A stretch of 64,000 nucleotides of DNA from Candidatus Latescibacterota bacterium (GCA_016187725.1 JACPJE010000055.1:37883-101882), one strand, 5' to 3'. Positions 7,880-17,380 are shown, counted from the stretch's first letter. The notes: a model not told the origin generated them from the letters alone. Numbers and translations: made by a program.

Positions 7880-9093
7880 AGCCGCACCTCCTCGGCCAGC
7901 CGCACCTTCATCCCGTCGCTCACCCCGCTCAACGCGGTGAGGATGATCCGCTCGCCCTCGCCCAGGTCGACCCGCACCAGCACCTCCTCCTTCAGCGGCC
8001 GCACCACCTGCACCGGCCGCACCTGCAGGGTGCCTTCCGGGGTGGCCACCCACACGGTCTGGTCCTGGCGCAGCGCGGCCCGCGGCAGGGTCCGCACGCC
8101 ATCCAATTGGCGGCCGGCGATGGCCACGTTGACAAAGGCGCCCACCAGCAAGGGCGCCTCAGCCTGGCCTTGGGGGTCCTCGATCTCGACGACCACCGAC
8201 ACCATGCGGCTCTGCGGGTCCACTTCCCCTTCGGCGCGCACCACCCGGCCCTGCCACTGGTGCTGCCGGCCGGCATGCCAGCCGCTCACCAGGGCCCCGG
8301 CTTTCTCCCCTGCCCTGCCGGCGGCGCCTGTCTCGCCCTGACGCCAGACCGCGTTGGGGTCGGCCGCCTGGCTTCCCAGGCCGGGCACGGCGAACCAACC
8401 CAGGTCTTCGTCGGGCAGGGGCACGGCAATCTCGACCCTTTCGGTGCTGTAGAGTTGGGCCAGGGGCTGGCCGGGGCTGACGAACTGCCCGGCCTCGACC
8501 CGGCTCTGCCTCACCCGCCCGGCAAAGGGCGCCTGGAGGCGGGTGCGCTTGAGCCGCAGCTGCGCCTCCCCGACCCGGGCCTGGGCGGCCTTGAGGTCGG
8601 CCTCGGCGGCCGCCAGTTGCGGCACGTACAGGGCCAGGGGGCTGCCGGCCTGCCCCGGGTGGAGCAGTTCCCATTCCTGGCGCGCCACCGCCGCCTGCTC
8701 GCGGGTCTGCTCCAGGCGCAAATCGGCCTGGGCCACCTGGGCCTGGGCCTGGGCCACCGCCAGCTCGTAGTCCTCTGCCTCGATGTGCAGCAACTCCTCG
8801 CCCCGGGAAAAATAGCCACCCCCCTCCAGTTTGGGGGATTTCCACACCACCACCCCGGAGACCTGAGAGACAAGGTCGATCTGGGCGCTGGGCCGCACCG
8901 TGCCCTGCCCCTCGATCAGCACCTGCACCCGGCCGGCGGGAAAGTCGGCGCCCTGGACCAACGGTCCCAGGTACGCCTGCTCGATCCGCTGCGGGGGCGT
9001 GGCGCTGGTTTTCAGCAGCGCAAAGGCCGCTGCCCCGACCAGCAGGATGCCGGCGGGCAGGAGGCGCGATACCCATTTTTTCCGTGCGTTCAT
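7876..9093 (-). CDS. RND efflux periplasmic adaptor (membrane fusion protein, HlyD/AcrA family)
   Basis: About 405 residues. A signal-anchor (WVSRLLPAGILLVGAAAFALL) is followed by the split lipoyl/barrel-sandwich halves around a coiled-coil hairpin rich in Ala, Gln, Glu and Arg (residues ~110-200), then beta-barrel and membrane-proximal domains. Such adaptors bridge pump and outer-membrane channel in the periplasm. I choose the ATG at 9093, preceded by GGAG at a proper distance; an upstream ATG would overlap the channel gene. Its stop overlaps the pump start by ATGA, which suggests translational coupling. Confidence 0.93.
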   Translation of the reverse strand: MNARKKWVSRLLPAGILLVGAAAFALLKTSATPPQRIEQAYLGPLVQGADFPAGRVQVLIEGQGTVRPSAQIDLVSQVSGVVVWKSPKLEGGGYFSRGEELLHIEAEDYELAVAQAQAQVAQADLRLEQTREQAAVARQEWELLHPGQAGSPLALYVPQLAAAEADLKAAQARVGEAQLRLKRTRLQAPFAGRVRQSRVEAGQFVSPGQPLAQLYSTERVEIAVPLPDEDLGWFAVPGLGSQAADPNAVWRQGETGAAGRAGEKAGALVSGWHAGRQHQWQGRVVRAEGEVDPQSRMVSVVVEIEDPQGQAEAPLLVGAFVNVAIAGRQLDGVRTLPRAALRQDQTVWVATPEGTLQVRPVQVVRPLKEEVLVRVDLGEGERIILTALSGVSDGMKVRLAEEVRL

Positions 9094-9097
9094 GGAT

Positions 9098-10516
9098 CTA
9101 CTCCGGGCGAGGGGAATCATCAGTGTCCGGTTCCGGGGCAAAACCGCCGCCCAGGGCCAGGTGCAGGTCGACGCGGGCCTCCAGCTGCTGGCGGCGGGTG
9201 GCCAGCCAGCGGCTCTCGGACTCGAAGGCGCTGTTCTGGGCCGTCAGCAGGGTGATCATGTCGCTCAGGCCGCGCTGGTACCGCTCCTCGGCCAGCCGGC
9301 GGGCGGCCAGGGCCTCGTCGGCCGCGGTGCGCAGGGCCTGTTCCTGGGTCTGCAGGAAGGTTTCGGCGTCCAGCGCCGACTCGACCTCGGCAAAGGCCTG
9401 CAGCAGAACCTGAGCATAGGCGGCCACCGCCCCTTCCCTGCCGGCCCTGGCCAGATCGACCCCGGCCCGCAGCCGGCCGCCCTGGAAGAGGGGCTGGGAC
9501 AGATTGCCCACCAGGTTCCACACCGCAAAATCCCCGTCCAGCAGATCGCCCAGTTCGCCGCTGGAACGCCCGCCCGAGGCCGTCAGGCTCAGGCGCGGGT
9601 ACAGCGCGGCCCGGGCCGCGGCCAGCCGGGCGTCAGCCGCGGCCAGCCGGCGCTCGGCAGCGACCAGGTCGGGGCGGCGGCCCACCAGTTCGGCCGGCAA
9701 TCCAGCGGGGACCGGCGGGGGCAGGGGCGGCAGCTCCGCGCTGGTCTGGAGCAAGGCCCCCGGATACCGCCCGGCCAGCACCTCCACCTGGCGCAGGGCC
9801 GCCCGCTGCAGTCGCTGGCGCTGGGCCAGGCTGGCCTCGGCTCCAGCCAGGCTGGACAGGGCCAGGCGCAGGTCCAGCGAAGGGCGCAGGCCGCGCTCGT
9901 ACTGGTCCCTGACCTGCCGGCTGGAAAGGCTGAAATTATCCACTGTGGCCTGGGCCAGCTCTATCTGGCGCCGGCCCTCGACCGCGGCGAAGAAGGCCCG
10001 CAGGGTCTGGGCGGCCAGGGAGAGATGGGCCCCGCGCAGTTCGGCCCTGGCCACCTGGACATCGGCCCGCGCCGCGGCGGTTCCGGCCCGCAGCCGGCCC
10101 CACAGGTCCACCTCCCAGCCCAGATTCAGGGAAGCCCCGTAGGTGGTGCTGGTGCTGGTGAGCACCCGGTCCCCAGCACCCGGGATGGGCAGGCCGATGA
10201 AGTTGCGGCGCGCCCGGGCCCCACTCAGGTCCACCCCCGCCTGGGGCCACAGGGGAGCCCCGGCGATGCGCGCCTGGGCCAAGGCGGCGTCGAGCCGGGC
10301 GGCGGCGGCCTGGAGGTTGTAGTTGTGTCCCAGGGCCTGGAGCACCAGGCCGGTGGCCAGCGAATCTCCCAGGCCGGACCACCACAGGCTGTCCACCGCC
10401 CCGACGGCAGCAGTAAGGGTCCAGGCCGAGGGTACCTCCAGATCAGGTGGACTCACCCTGGGGGCCGCAGCGCAGCCGGCCAGCACCAGGGCCAGCAACC
10501 CGCAACGAAGGTTCAT
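9098..10516 (-). CDS. Outer-membrane efflux channel lipoprotein (TolC/NodT family)
   Basis: About 472 residues. It begins with a lipoprotein signal ending in LVLAGC, so the mature protein is probably acylated, as in OprM/NodT. The body shows two internally similar outer-membrane-efflux halves with long Ala/Gln/Arg-rich helices, typical of the trimeric tunnel protein. The start ATG overlaps the upstream small membrane protein gene (ATGA) and is preceded by GGGGAG. It stands between the sigma/membrane-protein pair and the adaptor gene, completing the tripartite exporter. Confidence 0.93.
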   Translation of the reverse strand: MNLRCGLLALVLAGCAAAPRVSPPDLEVPSAWTLTAAVGAVDSLWWSGLGDSLATGLVLQALGHNYNLQAAAARLDAALAQARIAGAPLWPQAGVDLSGARARRNFIGLPIPGAGDRVLTSTSTTYGASLNLGWEVDLWGRLRAGTAAARADVQVARAELRGAHLSLAAQTLRAFFAAVEGRRQIELAQATVDNFSLSSRQVRDQYERGLRPSLDLRLALSSLAGAEASLAQRQRLQRAALRQVEVLAGRYPGALLQTSAELPPLPPPVPAGLPAELVGRRPDLVAAERRLAAADARLAAARAALYPRLSLTASGGRSSGELGDLLDGDFAVWNLVGNLSQPLFQGGRLRAGVDLARAGREGAVAAYAQVLLQAFAEVESALDAETFLQTQEQALRTAADEALAARRLAEERYQRGLSDMITLLTAQNSAFESESRWLATRRQQLEARVDLHLALGGGFAPEPDTDDSPRPE

Positions 10517-10881
10517 AGGCTCCCCTTTTGCGGCGGCTCTTCCGGTGCCTGCCTCTCTCCAGGACACCATCCCCACCAGTGCTCACCCTCTGCCCTGAAG
10601 ACTTCGCGCTCCTGGGGGCTCATCCCCGCCAGCTTTTCCTCAAAACGCCGCCGCCAGTGCTCGTGCCTCCACTCCCTCCCGCACCTGCCCCCCCAGCCGC
10701 GCAGCAAGAGGTGAGAGAGCACCAAGAGGCCCACGGCCTGCCAGAAACTGAGCACGGGCCCCCTGAACAGCTCTGGAATGAGCGCGTTCCACAGGGTCAT
10801 CACCACCAGGCCCAACACCAGGGCCGCGGCCGCGGCAAAAGCGAGCACCTTGAGGATCTTGTAAAGCCACCACGGCTTCAT
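10513..10881 (-). CDS. Small membrane protein next to ECF sigma factor (possible anti-sigma or modulator)
   Basis: 122 residues: two transmembrane helices (about 9-31 and 43-58, with LWNALIPELF between), then a charged, Trp/His/Arg-rich cytoplasmic-type tail containing MSPQEREVFRAE. Proteins of this shape often sit beside ECF sigma genes in several phyla. It is encoded 13 nt after the sigma gene and overlaps the channel gene start. A regulatory role (anti-sigma or envelope sensor) is inferred from position only; no zinc-binding anti-sigma motif is visible. Confidence 0.8.
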   Translation of the reverse strand: MKPWWLYKILKVLAFAAAAALVLGLVVMTLWNALIPELFRGPVLSFWQAVGLLVLSHLLLRGWGGRCGREWRHEHWRRRFEEKLAGMSPQEREVFRAEGEHWWGWCPGERQAPEEPPQKGSL

Positions 10882-10894
10882 AGCGCAGCACTCC

Positions 10895-11458
10895 CTATAG
10901 ATGTTGAATTTCCTCCCGCCACTCCCGGAGCCTGTCGCGCAGGTAGAGCACGGCGTAGCGCTTGCGCGACAGCAGGGTGTTGATCGATTCGCCGGTCTGG
11001 TCGGCCAGTTCCTTAAAGCTCCTGCCCTCCAGTTCGTGTTGCACAAAGACCTCCCGCTGCTTTTCCGGGAGTTCGTCGAGCGCCGCGGCCAGTTCCTCCC
11101 ACACCAGTGAGCGGGTGTACACCTGGTCTGGGCCTGGGCTGGGGTCGAAGAGCGCCTCCTCCAGGGCCAGGCCCGCCGCCTCGCCCTCGCCGGCAGGCCA
11201 CGACTCGGGCCGGCGCTTGCGGTACCAGTCGATAATCTTGTTCCGCGCCACCGCGAAGAGCCAGGCGGTCAACTGCTCGACCGGCTCGGTCACGCTGTAG
11301 CTGGCGACCAACTGGTAGAAGACGTCTTGGATGATGTCTTCGGCGTCTTCCCGGGTCCGCACGCGCCGGCGGATGAAGTCGAGCAGGCGCTGGCGCTCTG
11401 CCCTGAGGGTCTGCTCCACCGCATCGGGCCGGCTGGGGAGGGGGGTGGCCAGAAGCAC
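10895..11458 (-). CDS. RNA polymerase sigma factor, ECF (sigma-70) family
   Basis: 187 residues with region 2 (EDAEDIIQDVFYQLV ... AWLFAVARNKIIDWYRKR, the core-binding and -10 recognition part) and region 4 (LDELPEKQREVFVQHELEGRSFKELADQTGESINTLLSRKRYA, a helix-turn-helix for the -35 element). It starts at GTG with a weak ribosome site, so the exact start is uncertain. As the first gene of an operon with a membrane protein and a complete RND exporter, it probably makes the exporter responsive to envelope or toxicant stress and may activate its own promoter. Confidence 0.93.
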   Translation of the reverse strand: MLLATPLPSRPDAVEQTLRAERQRLLDFIRRRVRTREDAEDIIQDVFYQLVASYSVTEPVEQLTAWLFAVARNKIIDWYRKRRPESWPAGEGEAAGLALEEALFDPSPGPDQVYTRSLVWEELAAALDELPEKQREVFVQHELEGRSFKELADQTGESINTLLSRKRYAVLYLRDRLREWREEIQHL

Positions 11459-11488
11459 AAAACCGCTCTTGTTTGAGGTCGCCCTGGC

Positions 11489-11506
11489 GCTGCTTTAGCT
11501 GCTTTA
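11489..11506. repeat. Tandem 9-bp repeat upstream of the ECF sigma gene
   Basis: GCTGCTTTA is present twice head to tail (11489-11497 and 11498-11506), in the 86-bp space between a terminator hairpin and the sigma gene start. It could be a regulator half-site pair or chance; no sigma-70 promoter is evident nearby. Confidence 0.4.
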
Positions 11507-11528
11507 ATGGATAAGACGAAGGAGGAAG

Positions 11529-11581
11529 AAAAATATTGTAGCCCGGGGCCGGCGCCCGCAAGACCCGCGGGTGCCGGCCCC
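11529..11581 (-). terminator. Terminator after the second RND operon
   Basis: On the minus strand, 11581-11567 pairs with 11559-11545 (15-bp GC-rich stem with one A-C mismatch, 7-nt loop), followed after about 11 nt by TTTTT. It begins 7 nt beyond the pump's stop codon and separates the two RND operons. Confidence 0.65.
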
Positions 11582-11588
11582 TCTGAGG

Positions 11589-14500
11589 TTATTTTGCCAA
11601 TCCCACTTTTTCGCCGGTGAACACCACTTCTGCTTTTGCCCTGCTCTCTTCCTCTTTCTCCTCGCTCACCGACTCGACCTGGGTGAAACGCGCCAGCAGC
11701 GCGTAGACCACCGGGACAACCACCAAGGTCAGAAAGGTAGAGAAAAACAGACCTCCCACAACGGACAGGCCCAAAGGACGCCGCGCCTCGGCGCCCGCTC
11801 CCAGGCCGATGGCGATGGGCAGCACGCCGAAAATGGTCGCGAAGGAGGTCATCAGGATGGGCCGGAGGCGGATGATCGAGGCCTGGACCACGGCTTCGGC
11901 CACCGCGTGCCCGCGAGCGCGCAGTTGGTTGGCGAACTCGACGATCAGAATGGCGTTCTTGGAGACCAGGCCGATGAGCATGATCAACCCGATCTGGGAG
12001 TAGATGTTCAGGCTCTGGCCGAAAACGAACAGGATCACCAGGGCCCCGCAGATGGCCAGGGGCACGGAGAGCAGGATGGTGAAGGGGTGGACGAAACTCT
12101 CGAACTGTGCCGCCAGCACCAGGTAGATGAAGACCACCGCGAGCAGGAACATGAAATAGAGACTGGTGCTCGAAGACCTGTATTCCAGGGACTGTCCGCC
12201 AAAATCGCGTTTGACGCTGGAGGACAGCTTTTCCTGCGCAATGCGGTCGAGATCGTCGAGGGCCTGCCCCAGCGTCACCCCGGGAGCGAGATTGGCCGTG
12301 ATCGAAGCCGAGCGCACCCGGTTGTAGTGGTTCAATTCTTTGGGCGCCACGGTCTCTTCCACCTTCACCACGTTGGCCAGCTGCACCAGCCCTCCGGTGC
12401 CGCGTATATAGAGGTCGCGGATCGCATCGGGCGTGGCCCGGGCCTGCGCCCGCATCTGCAGGATGACATCGTATTGTTTGGTGCCGCGCTTGAAATTGGT
12501 GACCGCGCGGCCACCTAAAAAGGTCTCCAGGGCCGAACCGATGTCCGTGACCGAGACCCCCAGGCCCGCGGCGCGTTCGCGGTCGATGTCCACGTCGAGC
12601 TGCGGCTTGTTCAATCTCAGATTGGTGTCCATGTTGATCAGGTACCCCAACTGCGAGGCTTCTCCCATCATGATGCCCAGGGCTTGGTTCAACTCTTCGT
12701 AGCTCTCCCCTTGGAGGATGTACTCTACCGGACTGGAAGTGAAATTCCCCCCTAAACTGGGTGGATTGACGACAAAAGCCAGTACCCCTGGAATCGAAAT
12801 CAGCTGCGGGAAGAGTTCCTGGACGATCTGCTGCTGGGACTTCTCCCGCTGGTCGCGCGGCTTCAGCGCCAGGAACATGAACCCATTGGTCACTTGTCCT
12901 GGTCCGCCAAATCCCAGCCCCGTGGCCGTGAAGAGCCCGCGGCGCTCGGGGAGGGCGAGCAGCCGATTTTCTATCTCCCGCATGTACCTGTCGGTATAAC
13001 CCAGCGTGGCTCCTTCCGGGGCGATCACGATGCCAAAGCCGATGCCGCGGTCTTCGGTGGGCACCAGCTCGCTGGGCAGAAGTCTAAAAAGATACACACC
13101 CAGCACGACGGCGGCCATGCCACCGGCGATCACCAGCGCCCGATGGCGCAGAGCCCCCCTCAGGATGCGTTCGTAGAACCGGTTCAGGAACTCGAAGAAG
13201 GCGTCGAACGAGCGCGACACCCAGCCGGTGCCCGTGCCGTGCAGCGGCTTGAGCATCTGCGAGGAGAGCATGGGGGTCAGGGTCAGGGCCACGAAGCCCG
13301 AGATCAGCACCGCCACCGCGACGGAAACCCCGAACTCATTGAAGAGCCGCCCGACGGACCCCGTCAGGAAAGCCAGGGGCACGAATACCGCGACGAGGGC
13401 GAGGGTGGTGGCGACCACGGCGAAGCCGATCTCCTTGCTGCCGTCCAGGGCCGCCTGCCGGCGGTCTTTGCCCATCTCCATGTGCCGGTAGACGTTCTCG
13501 AGCACCACGATCGCATCGTCCACCACCAAGCCGATGGCCAGCACCAGCGCCAGCAGGGTGAGGATGTTGATGGTGAAACCGGCGAAGTAGGCCACCGAAA
13601 GGGCGCCGATGATCGAGATGGGTATGGCCAGCGAAGGAATGAGGGTGGCGCGAAAACTCTTCAGGAAGGCCAGCACCACCAGCACCACCAGGCACATGGC
13701 GATGATCAGGGTCTGCCGGACCTCGGCGATGGATTCGTCGATGAAGGTGGAAGAGTCATAAGCGACTTCCAGTTTCATGCCTTCGGGGAGCAACCTGGTC
13801 AACTCCCCCAGTTCGGCGCGAAGGGCCGAGGCGACCTCGACGGTGCTCGCCTTGGACTGCTTGACGATGCCCAGGCCCACGGCCTGCTCGCCGTTGTAGC
13901 GAACTGCGGTGCGTTCGTTCTCGGCGCCCACCACCACCTCGGCGACATCCCGCAACCGCACCACGTCGTCTTCTTTCTGGAGGACGATGATCGCCCCGAA
14001 TTCCTCCGGCCTGGAGAGTTCGCCCCGGGTGCGGACGGCGAATTCCCTGCCCTCCCCCTCCACTCTGCCGCCGGGGATTTCGACGTTTTCCCTCCTGATG
14101 GCCGCTTCGATGTCCGGCGCGGTCAACCCGTGAGCGGCCATGTGCAAAGGGTCGAGCCAGACCCGCATGGCGTAGCGGCGCTCGCCGCCGATGATCACCG
14201 AGCCGACGCCGGGCAGGCGCTGGATCCTTTCTTTTAACACGCGGTCGGCCACCTCGGTCAGTTCCAGGCCCGTGTGGCCTTCGCTGAAGAGCGCCAGCCA
14301 GACAATGGCCTGGGCATTGACGTCGACCTTGGAGACGATGGGGTCGTCCACCTCCCGGGGCAGACGGCCGCGCACCCGGGAAACCCGGTCGCGCACGTCG
14401 TTGGCGGCTTCGTCCACGTCGCGGTTCAGCTCGAACTCGATGGTGATGGCCGAGCCCTGTTCGCGGCTCGAGGAGGTCATGGTCTTCACCCCCTCCAGGG

Positions 14501-14717
14501 TGGCAAACTGCTCTTCGAGCACGTCGGTGATCTCGGTCTCCACCACGCTGGGACTGGCGCCCCGGTAAAAGGTGACCACGGAGATGATCGGCGGATCGAT
14601 GTCGGGATATTCGCGGACCGGCAGGCGCGTAAAGGAAATGATTCCAAACAGCAGGATGGTCAAACTCATCACCGTGGCGAACACCGGGCGCTGTATGGAA
14701 ACATGGCTGAGCTTCAT
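11589..14717 (-). CDS. RND efflux transporter permease, HAE1 (AcrB/MexB-like) family
   Basis: 1042 residues, full family length. The N terminus (MKLSHVSIQRPVFATVMSL) is the standard HAE1 start, with the first helix followed by periplasmic porter subdomains. TM4 carries AIGLVVDDAIVVLENVYRH with the Asp pair that relays protons. The C-terminal membrane block is also complete. It is the last gene of a minus-strand operon: channel, adaptor, pump. The adaptor gene in front is broken, so the pump may lack its partner unless another adaptor substitutes. The first RND operon lies 130 bp downstream but belongs to a different subgroup. Confidence 0.95.
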   Translation of the reverse strand: MKLSHVSIQRPVFATVMSLTILLFGIISFTRLPVREYPDIDPPIISVVTFYRGASPSVVETEITDVLEEQFATLEGVKTMTSSSREQGSAITIEFELNRDVDEAANDVRDRVSRVRGRLPREVDDPIVSKVDVNAQAIVWLALFSEGHTGLELTEVADRVLKERIQRLPGVGSVIIGGERRYAMRVWLDPLHMAAHGLTAPDIEAAIRRENVEIPGGRVEGEGREFAVRTRGELSRPEEFGAIIVLQKEDDVVRLRDVAEVVVGAENERTAVRYNGEQAVGLGIVKQSKASTVEVASALRAELGELTRLLPEGMKLEVAYDSSTFIDESIAEVRQTLIIAMCLVVLVVLAFLKSFRATLIPSLAIPISIIGALSVAYFAGFTINILTLLALVLAIGLVVDDAIVVLENVYRHMEMGKDRRQAALDGSKEIGFAVVATTLALVAVFVPLAFLTGSVGRLFNEFGVSVAVAVLISGFVALTLTPMLSSQMLKPLHGTGTGWVSRSFDAFFEFLNRFYERILRGALRHRALVIAGGMAAVVLGVYLFRLLPSELVPTEDRGIGFGIVIAPEGATLGYTDRYMREIENRLLALPERRGLFTATGLGFGGPGQVTNGFMFLALKPRDQREKSQQQIVQELFPQLISIPGVLAFVVNPPSLGGNFTSSPVEYILQGESYEELNQALGIMMGEASQLGYLINMDTNLRLNKPQLDVDIDRERAAGLGVSVTDIGSALETFLGGRAVTNFKRGTKQYDVILQMRAQARATPDAIRDLYIRGTGGLVQLANVVKVEETVAPKELNHYNRVRSASITANLAPGVTLGQALDDLDRIAQEKLSSSVKRDFGGQSLEYRSSSTSLYFMFLLAVVFIYLVLAAQFESFVHPFTILLSVPLAICGALVILFVFGQSLNIYSQIGLIMLIGLVSKNAILIVEFANQLRARGHAVAEAVVQASIIRLRPILMTSFATIFGVLPIAIGLGAGAEARRPLGLSVVGGLFFSTFLTLVVVPVVYALLARFTQVESVSEEKEEESRAKAEVVFTGEKVGLAK

Positions 14718-14755
14718 GTAGCTTCTCCTCGTTCAGGTATTGGGCAAAACAGGTG

Positions 14756-15653
14756 TCACTCAGCCGCGCCTTGAGCGGTGATGGGCAGGACCCTGGCGCC
14801 CTCAAAGAGCTTCTGATGGCCCGCCCGCACCACCGGCAATCCCGGCGCCAATCCCTGCGTGATCTCCACCACGTCGGCCAGCCGCATGCCCAGCGCAACG
14901 GCGACGCGCGCGACGGTGGAATCGGACTTGAGGGCAAAGACAAAGGACTGATTGCCGCTGGCAAACACCGCTTCGTTGGGAATGGTTATGGCGTCGGGCC
15001 GCTCACTCAGGACCACGGAGACGGTGGCCGACATTCCGGGAAGGAACCTGCGCTCGGGATTGGCCACCCTGGCCACGACCCGGGCGCTCCGGGTGGCAGC
15101 ATCGAGGACCGGCTCCACCGCGATGATCTCCCCGGTCGCCTGGTGATCGGGGTAGGCCGCCGTGGTGATGGTGATCTGCGCGCCGCGGTTAAGGAGGGAG
15201 AGAAAGCGCTCGGGGGCCGAAAACTTCACCCGGATCTCGTCGATGTCCACCAATTCGCCAATCGCCTGCCCGCTGCGCAGGAAGCTGCCGACGCTCACCT
15301 TGCGCGCGCCGATGAGCCCGGGGAAGGGGGCCGAGGGCCGCGCTTTGGCGGCGCGCGCTTTGGCCAGGGCGAGATTCGCCTCGAAGGCGGATGACCGCCG
15401 CGTCGATCTCTGACACGACCGTGATCGCTGCCGCCGCCTCGATGGTGCCCACCGCTTCAAACCGATCCGCAATCGTCCGCACCTGCGCCAGCGCCACCTC
15501 CACCGGCATCGGCGGCATGGAAAACCCTGCACCGGCTGCCCCCTGCTCAGAACAGCCATAGCCCGCCAGGGTCAGGGAAATGGCGATTGCGGAGAAAACC
15601 GCCCGGCCCCCTGCCCTCTCAGTCCCCAACGAGCATTTCCTTTCTTTGGTCAT
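14756..15653 (-). pseudogene. RND adaptor (membrane fusion protein), internally deleted and frameshifted
   Basis: The N-terminal part (from ATG 15653, good GAGAGAGGAA site) has a lipoprotein-like signal and the first lipoyl strand ending VVSEIDAAVIRL. At about 15380-15395 the meaningful frame changes, and the rest continues in another frame as FEANLALAKARAAKARPSAPF... through the second lipoyl half, beta-barrel and C-terminal domain to 14756. Comparison of domain order with ordinary adaptors shows that most of the coiled-coil hairpin (roughly 60-70 residues) is missing at the same point. The gene would not give a working adaptor. Real deletion or assembly error are both possible. It lies between intact channel and pump genes. 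Confidence 0.85.
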
Positions 15654-15665
15654 AGGATTCCTCTC

Positions 15666-17216
15666 TCAATGCGTTAGCTGCTTCAGGGTGGCTGCAGCCT
15701 TGGCCGTGCGGACCAATGCTTCGGAATAACGCCGCTGCGCCACTGCGAGGTCGGCACCGAGATGCACCAATTCAAAGGCCGTCGAGCGACCGTTGTGGAA
15801 TTCGACCATGCCGATACGTATCTGCTCCTGGGCGGCCTCCACCCCTTCTCTGGCCGCTTCGAGGCGGCTTTTCCCGTGAGCCAATTCCCGCCAGGTGGCG
15901 CGTACCTGTTCCTCGATCAGGTGCGACCTTTCGATGTGCACCTGCCTGGCGCTGAGGACTTCCGCCTCCAGACGCTCCGTCTCGCCCAAAGCGCTGCGAA
16001 AACCGATGGGAATGCTGAGTTCCACTCCCACACTCCAGCTGGGGAATTCGCCCTTGGCGGTCTGGGTCAGCGCTTCGCCGAAATCACCGCCGCGCCCCGT
16101 GCGCAGCGTGTCGCTGCCAAAGACGACCTCGCGGGCGGTGCCGGAGAGCCCCCCGCCTCCCAGCGCGCCGACCAGGTCGGCGCGGGGCCGCGCCTCCCAT
16201 CTGGCCGCCTCCGCCAGCCCTTGCGCCGCTTCCAGATCCCGGTGCGCTGCCTGCAGATCGAGGTTATTCTTTTGCGCCCTTTCGATCAGCGCCTCCACTG
16301 GGTCCACAGGAAAGTCGCTGGGTGGATCGTCCACCGGAATGAAGCGGGGCATGCCGGCTTCGGGCCGCACGCCGATCAGCGAAGCGAGCTGGTCGGACTG
16401 GCGGTCGAGCTGTTCCTCGCGGTCGATGAGGAGCAGTTCCTGTTCCGCCAGAAAGGTCCGCGCATTGGCGGCCTGATTGGGGCCGATGAGCCCTGCCTGG
16501 GTCCGCAGCTTTGTTTCCTCCAGGAAGGCCGCGGCGCGGTCGCGCAAGAACCGCTGCACCGCATAATCGCGTCCAGCGGCATAGAGATCCCAGTACCGGC
16601 CTTCGACCTCGGCGTTCAGGGCCAGCACCTGCTGGTCGTAGCGGGCTTTCTCGGCTGCCAGCGCTCGCTCCGCGTGGGTGAGCCCCTTGCGGGCGGATCT
16701 GGAAAATCCGCTCAGCAGCGGCTGGCGGATGCTGAAGCTGCCAGAGGTATTGTACTCTGGGTCCAGGGAAGCGAACTGGGAGTTGGTGTTCAACCGGACA
16801 CTGTTCAGCGCCAGTTCCAGCTCGGTGCCGACCGGCAGACCCAGGCGCAACCCGGTCCGGGAGGTGGTCTGCTGGGTGGCCAGCACCGACGCGCCGGCGA
16901 AGAACGAGGCCGTGGGCTGTTCTCGGTCCTGATAGTCCAGGCTGAAGAAGAATTCAGGGTCAAAGACCCCCCTCTCCCGGCGCACCGCGCCGCCTGTTGC
17001 CAGATAAGCGGCCTCTGCTTTGCGGATAGAAGTAGCGTTTTTCAAGGCGTGCTGCACTGCCTCGTCTAACCGAAGAGGAGTGCCCTTGAGTTCCTCGAGC
17101 ACCGCCAGGAGGGTGCTGTCGGGATGGGCAGGTGTCTGCCCGAAAGCTGCCTGTGCTGCACAGCAAAGCGCGATGAGCGCCAATGAGGGGATCGGGCTTC
17201 TCGAGGCGATGTCCAT
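15666..17216 (-). CDS. Outer-membrane efflux channel (TolC family)
   Basis: 516 residues. A signal peptide (SLALIALCCAAQAAFGQ) is followed by two outer-membrane-efflux repeats with long amphipathic helices (for example AEKARYDQQVLALNAEVEGRYW and the matching C-terminal half). Unlike the channel of the neighbouring operon there is no convincing lipobox. It is the first gene of the second RND operon, 12 nt ahead of the adaptor pseudogene. The ribosome site is weak. The 205-bp space upstream contains an AT-rich stretch suitable for a promoter but no clear hexamer pair. Confidence 0.9.
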   Translation of the reverse strand: MDIASRSPIPSLALIALCCAAQAAFGQTPAHPDSTLLAVLEELKGTPLRLDEAVQHALKNATSIRKAEAAYLATGGAVRRERGVFDPEFFFSLDYQDREQPTASFFAGASVLATQQTTSRTGLRLGLPVGTELELALNSVRLNTNSQFASLDPEYNTSGSFSIRQPLLSGFSRSARKGLTHAERALAAEKARYDQQVLALNAEVEGRYWDLYAAGRDYAVQRFLRDRAAAFLEETKLRTQAGLIGPNQAANARTFLAEQELLLIDREEQLDRQSDQLASLIGVRPEAGMPRFIPVDDPPSDFPVDPVEALIERAQKNNLDLQAAHRDLEAAQGLAEAARWEARPRADLVGALGGGGLSGTAREVVFGSDTLRTGRGGDFGEALTQTAKGEFPSWSVGVELSIPIGFRSALGETERLEAEVLSARQVHIERSHLIEEQVRATWRELAHGKSRLEAAREGVEAAQEQIRIGMVEFHNGRSTAFELVHLGADLAVAQRRYSEALVRTAKAAATLKQLTH

Positions 17217-17342
17217 AGGCGTTCAAACTCAGGGTGAAAGATGGCTTTTTCATTACAGCAGTTCCAATATACTATACATATGTTCAGCTATCAAGGGAAA
17301 AATCCCCCTCCAGTGTATGACAGTGCGGAATTCCTATCAACG

Positions 17343-17380
17343 GCCATGCTCACCTGCCCTAGCGGCACGGTGAGCATGGC
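17343..17380 (-). terminator. Stem-loop downstream of yceI-like gene
   Basis: GCCATGCTCACC (17343-17354) is perfectly complementary to GGTGAGCATGGC (17369-17380), and the loop contains a further TGCC/GGCA pairing. It lies 41 nt beyond the stop codon of the YceI gene. No T-tract follows, so it may be a weak terminator or an mRNA-end stabiliser. Confidence 0.55.
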
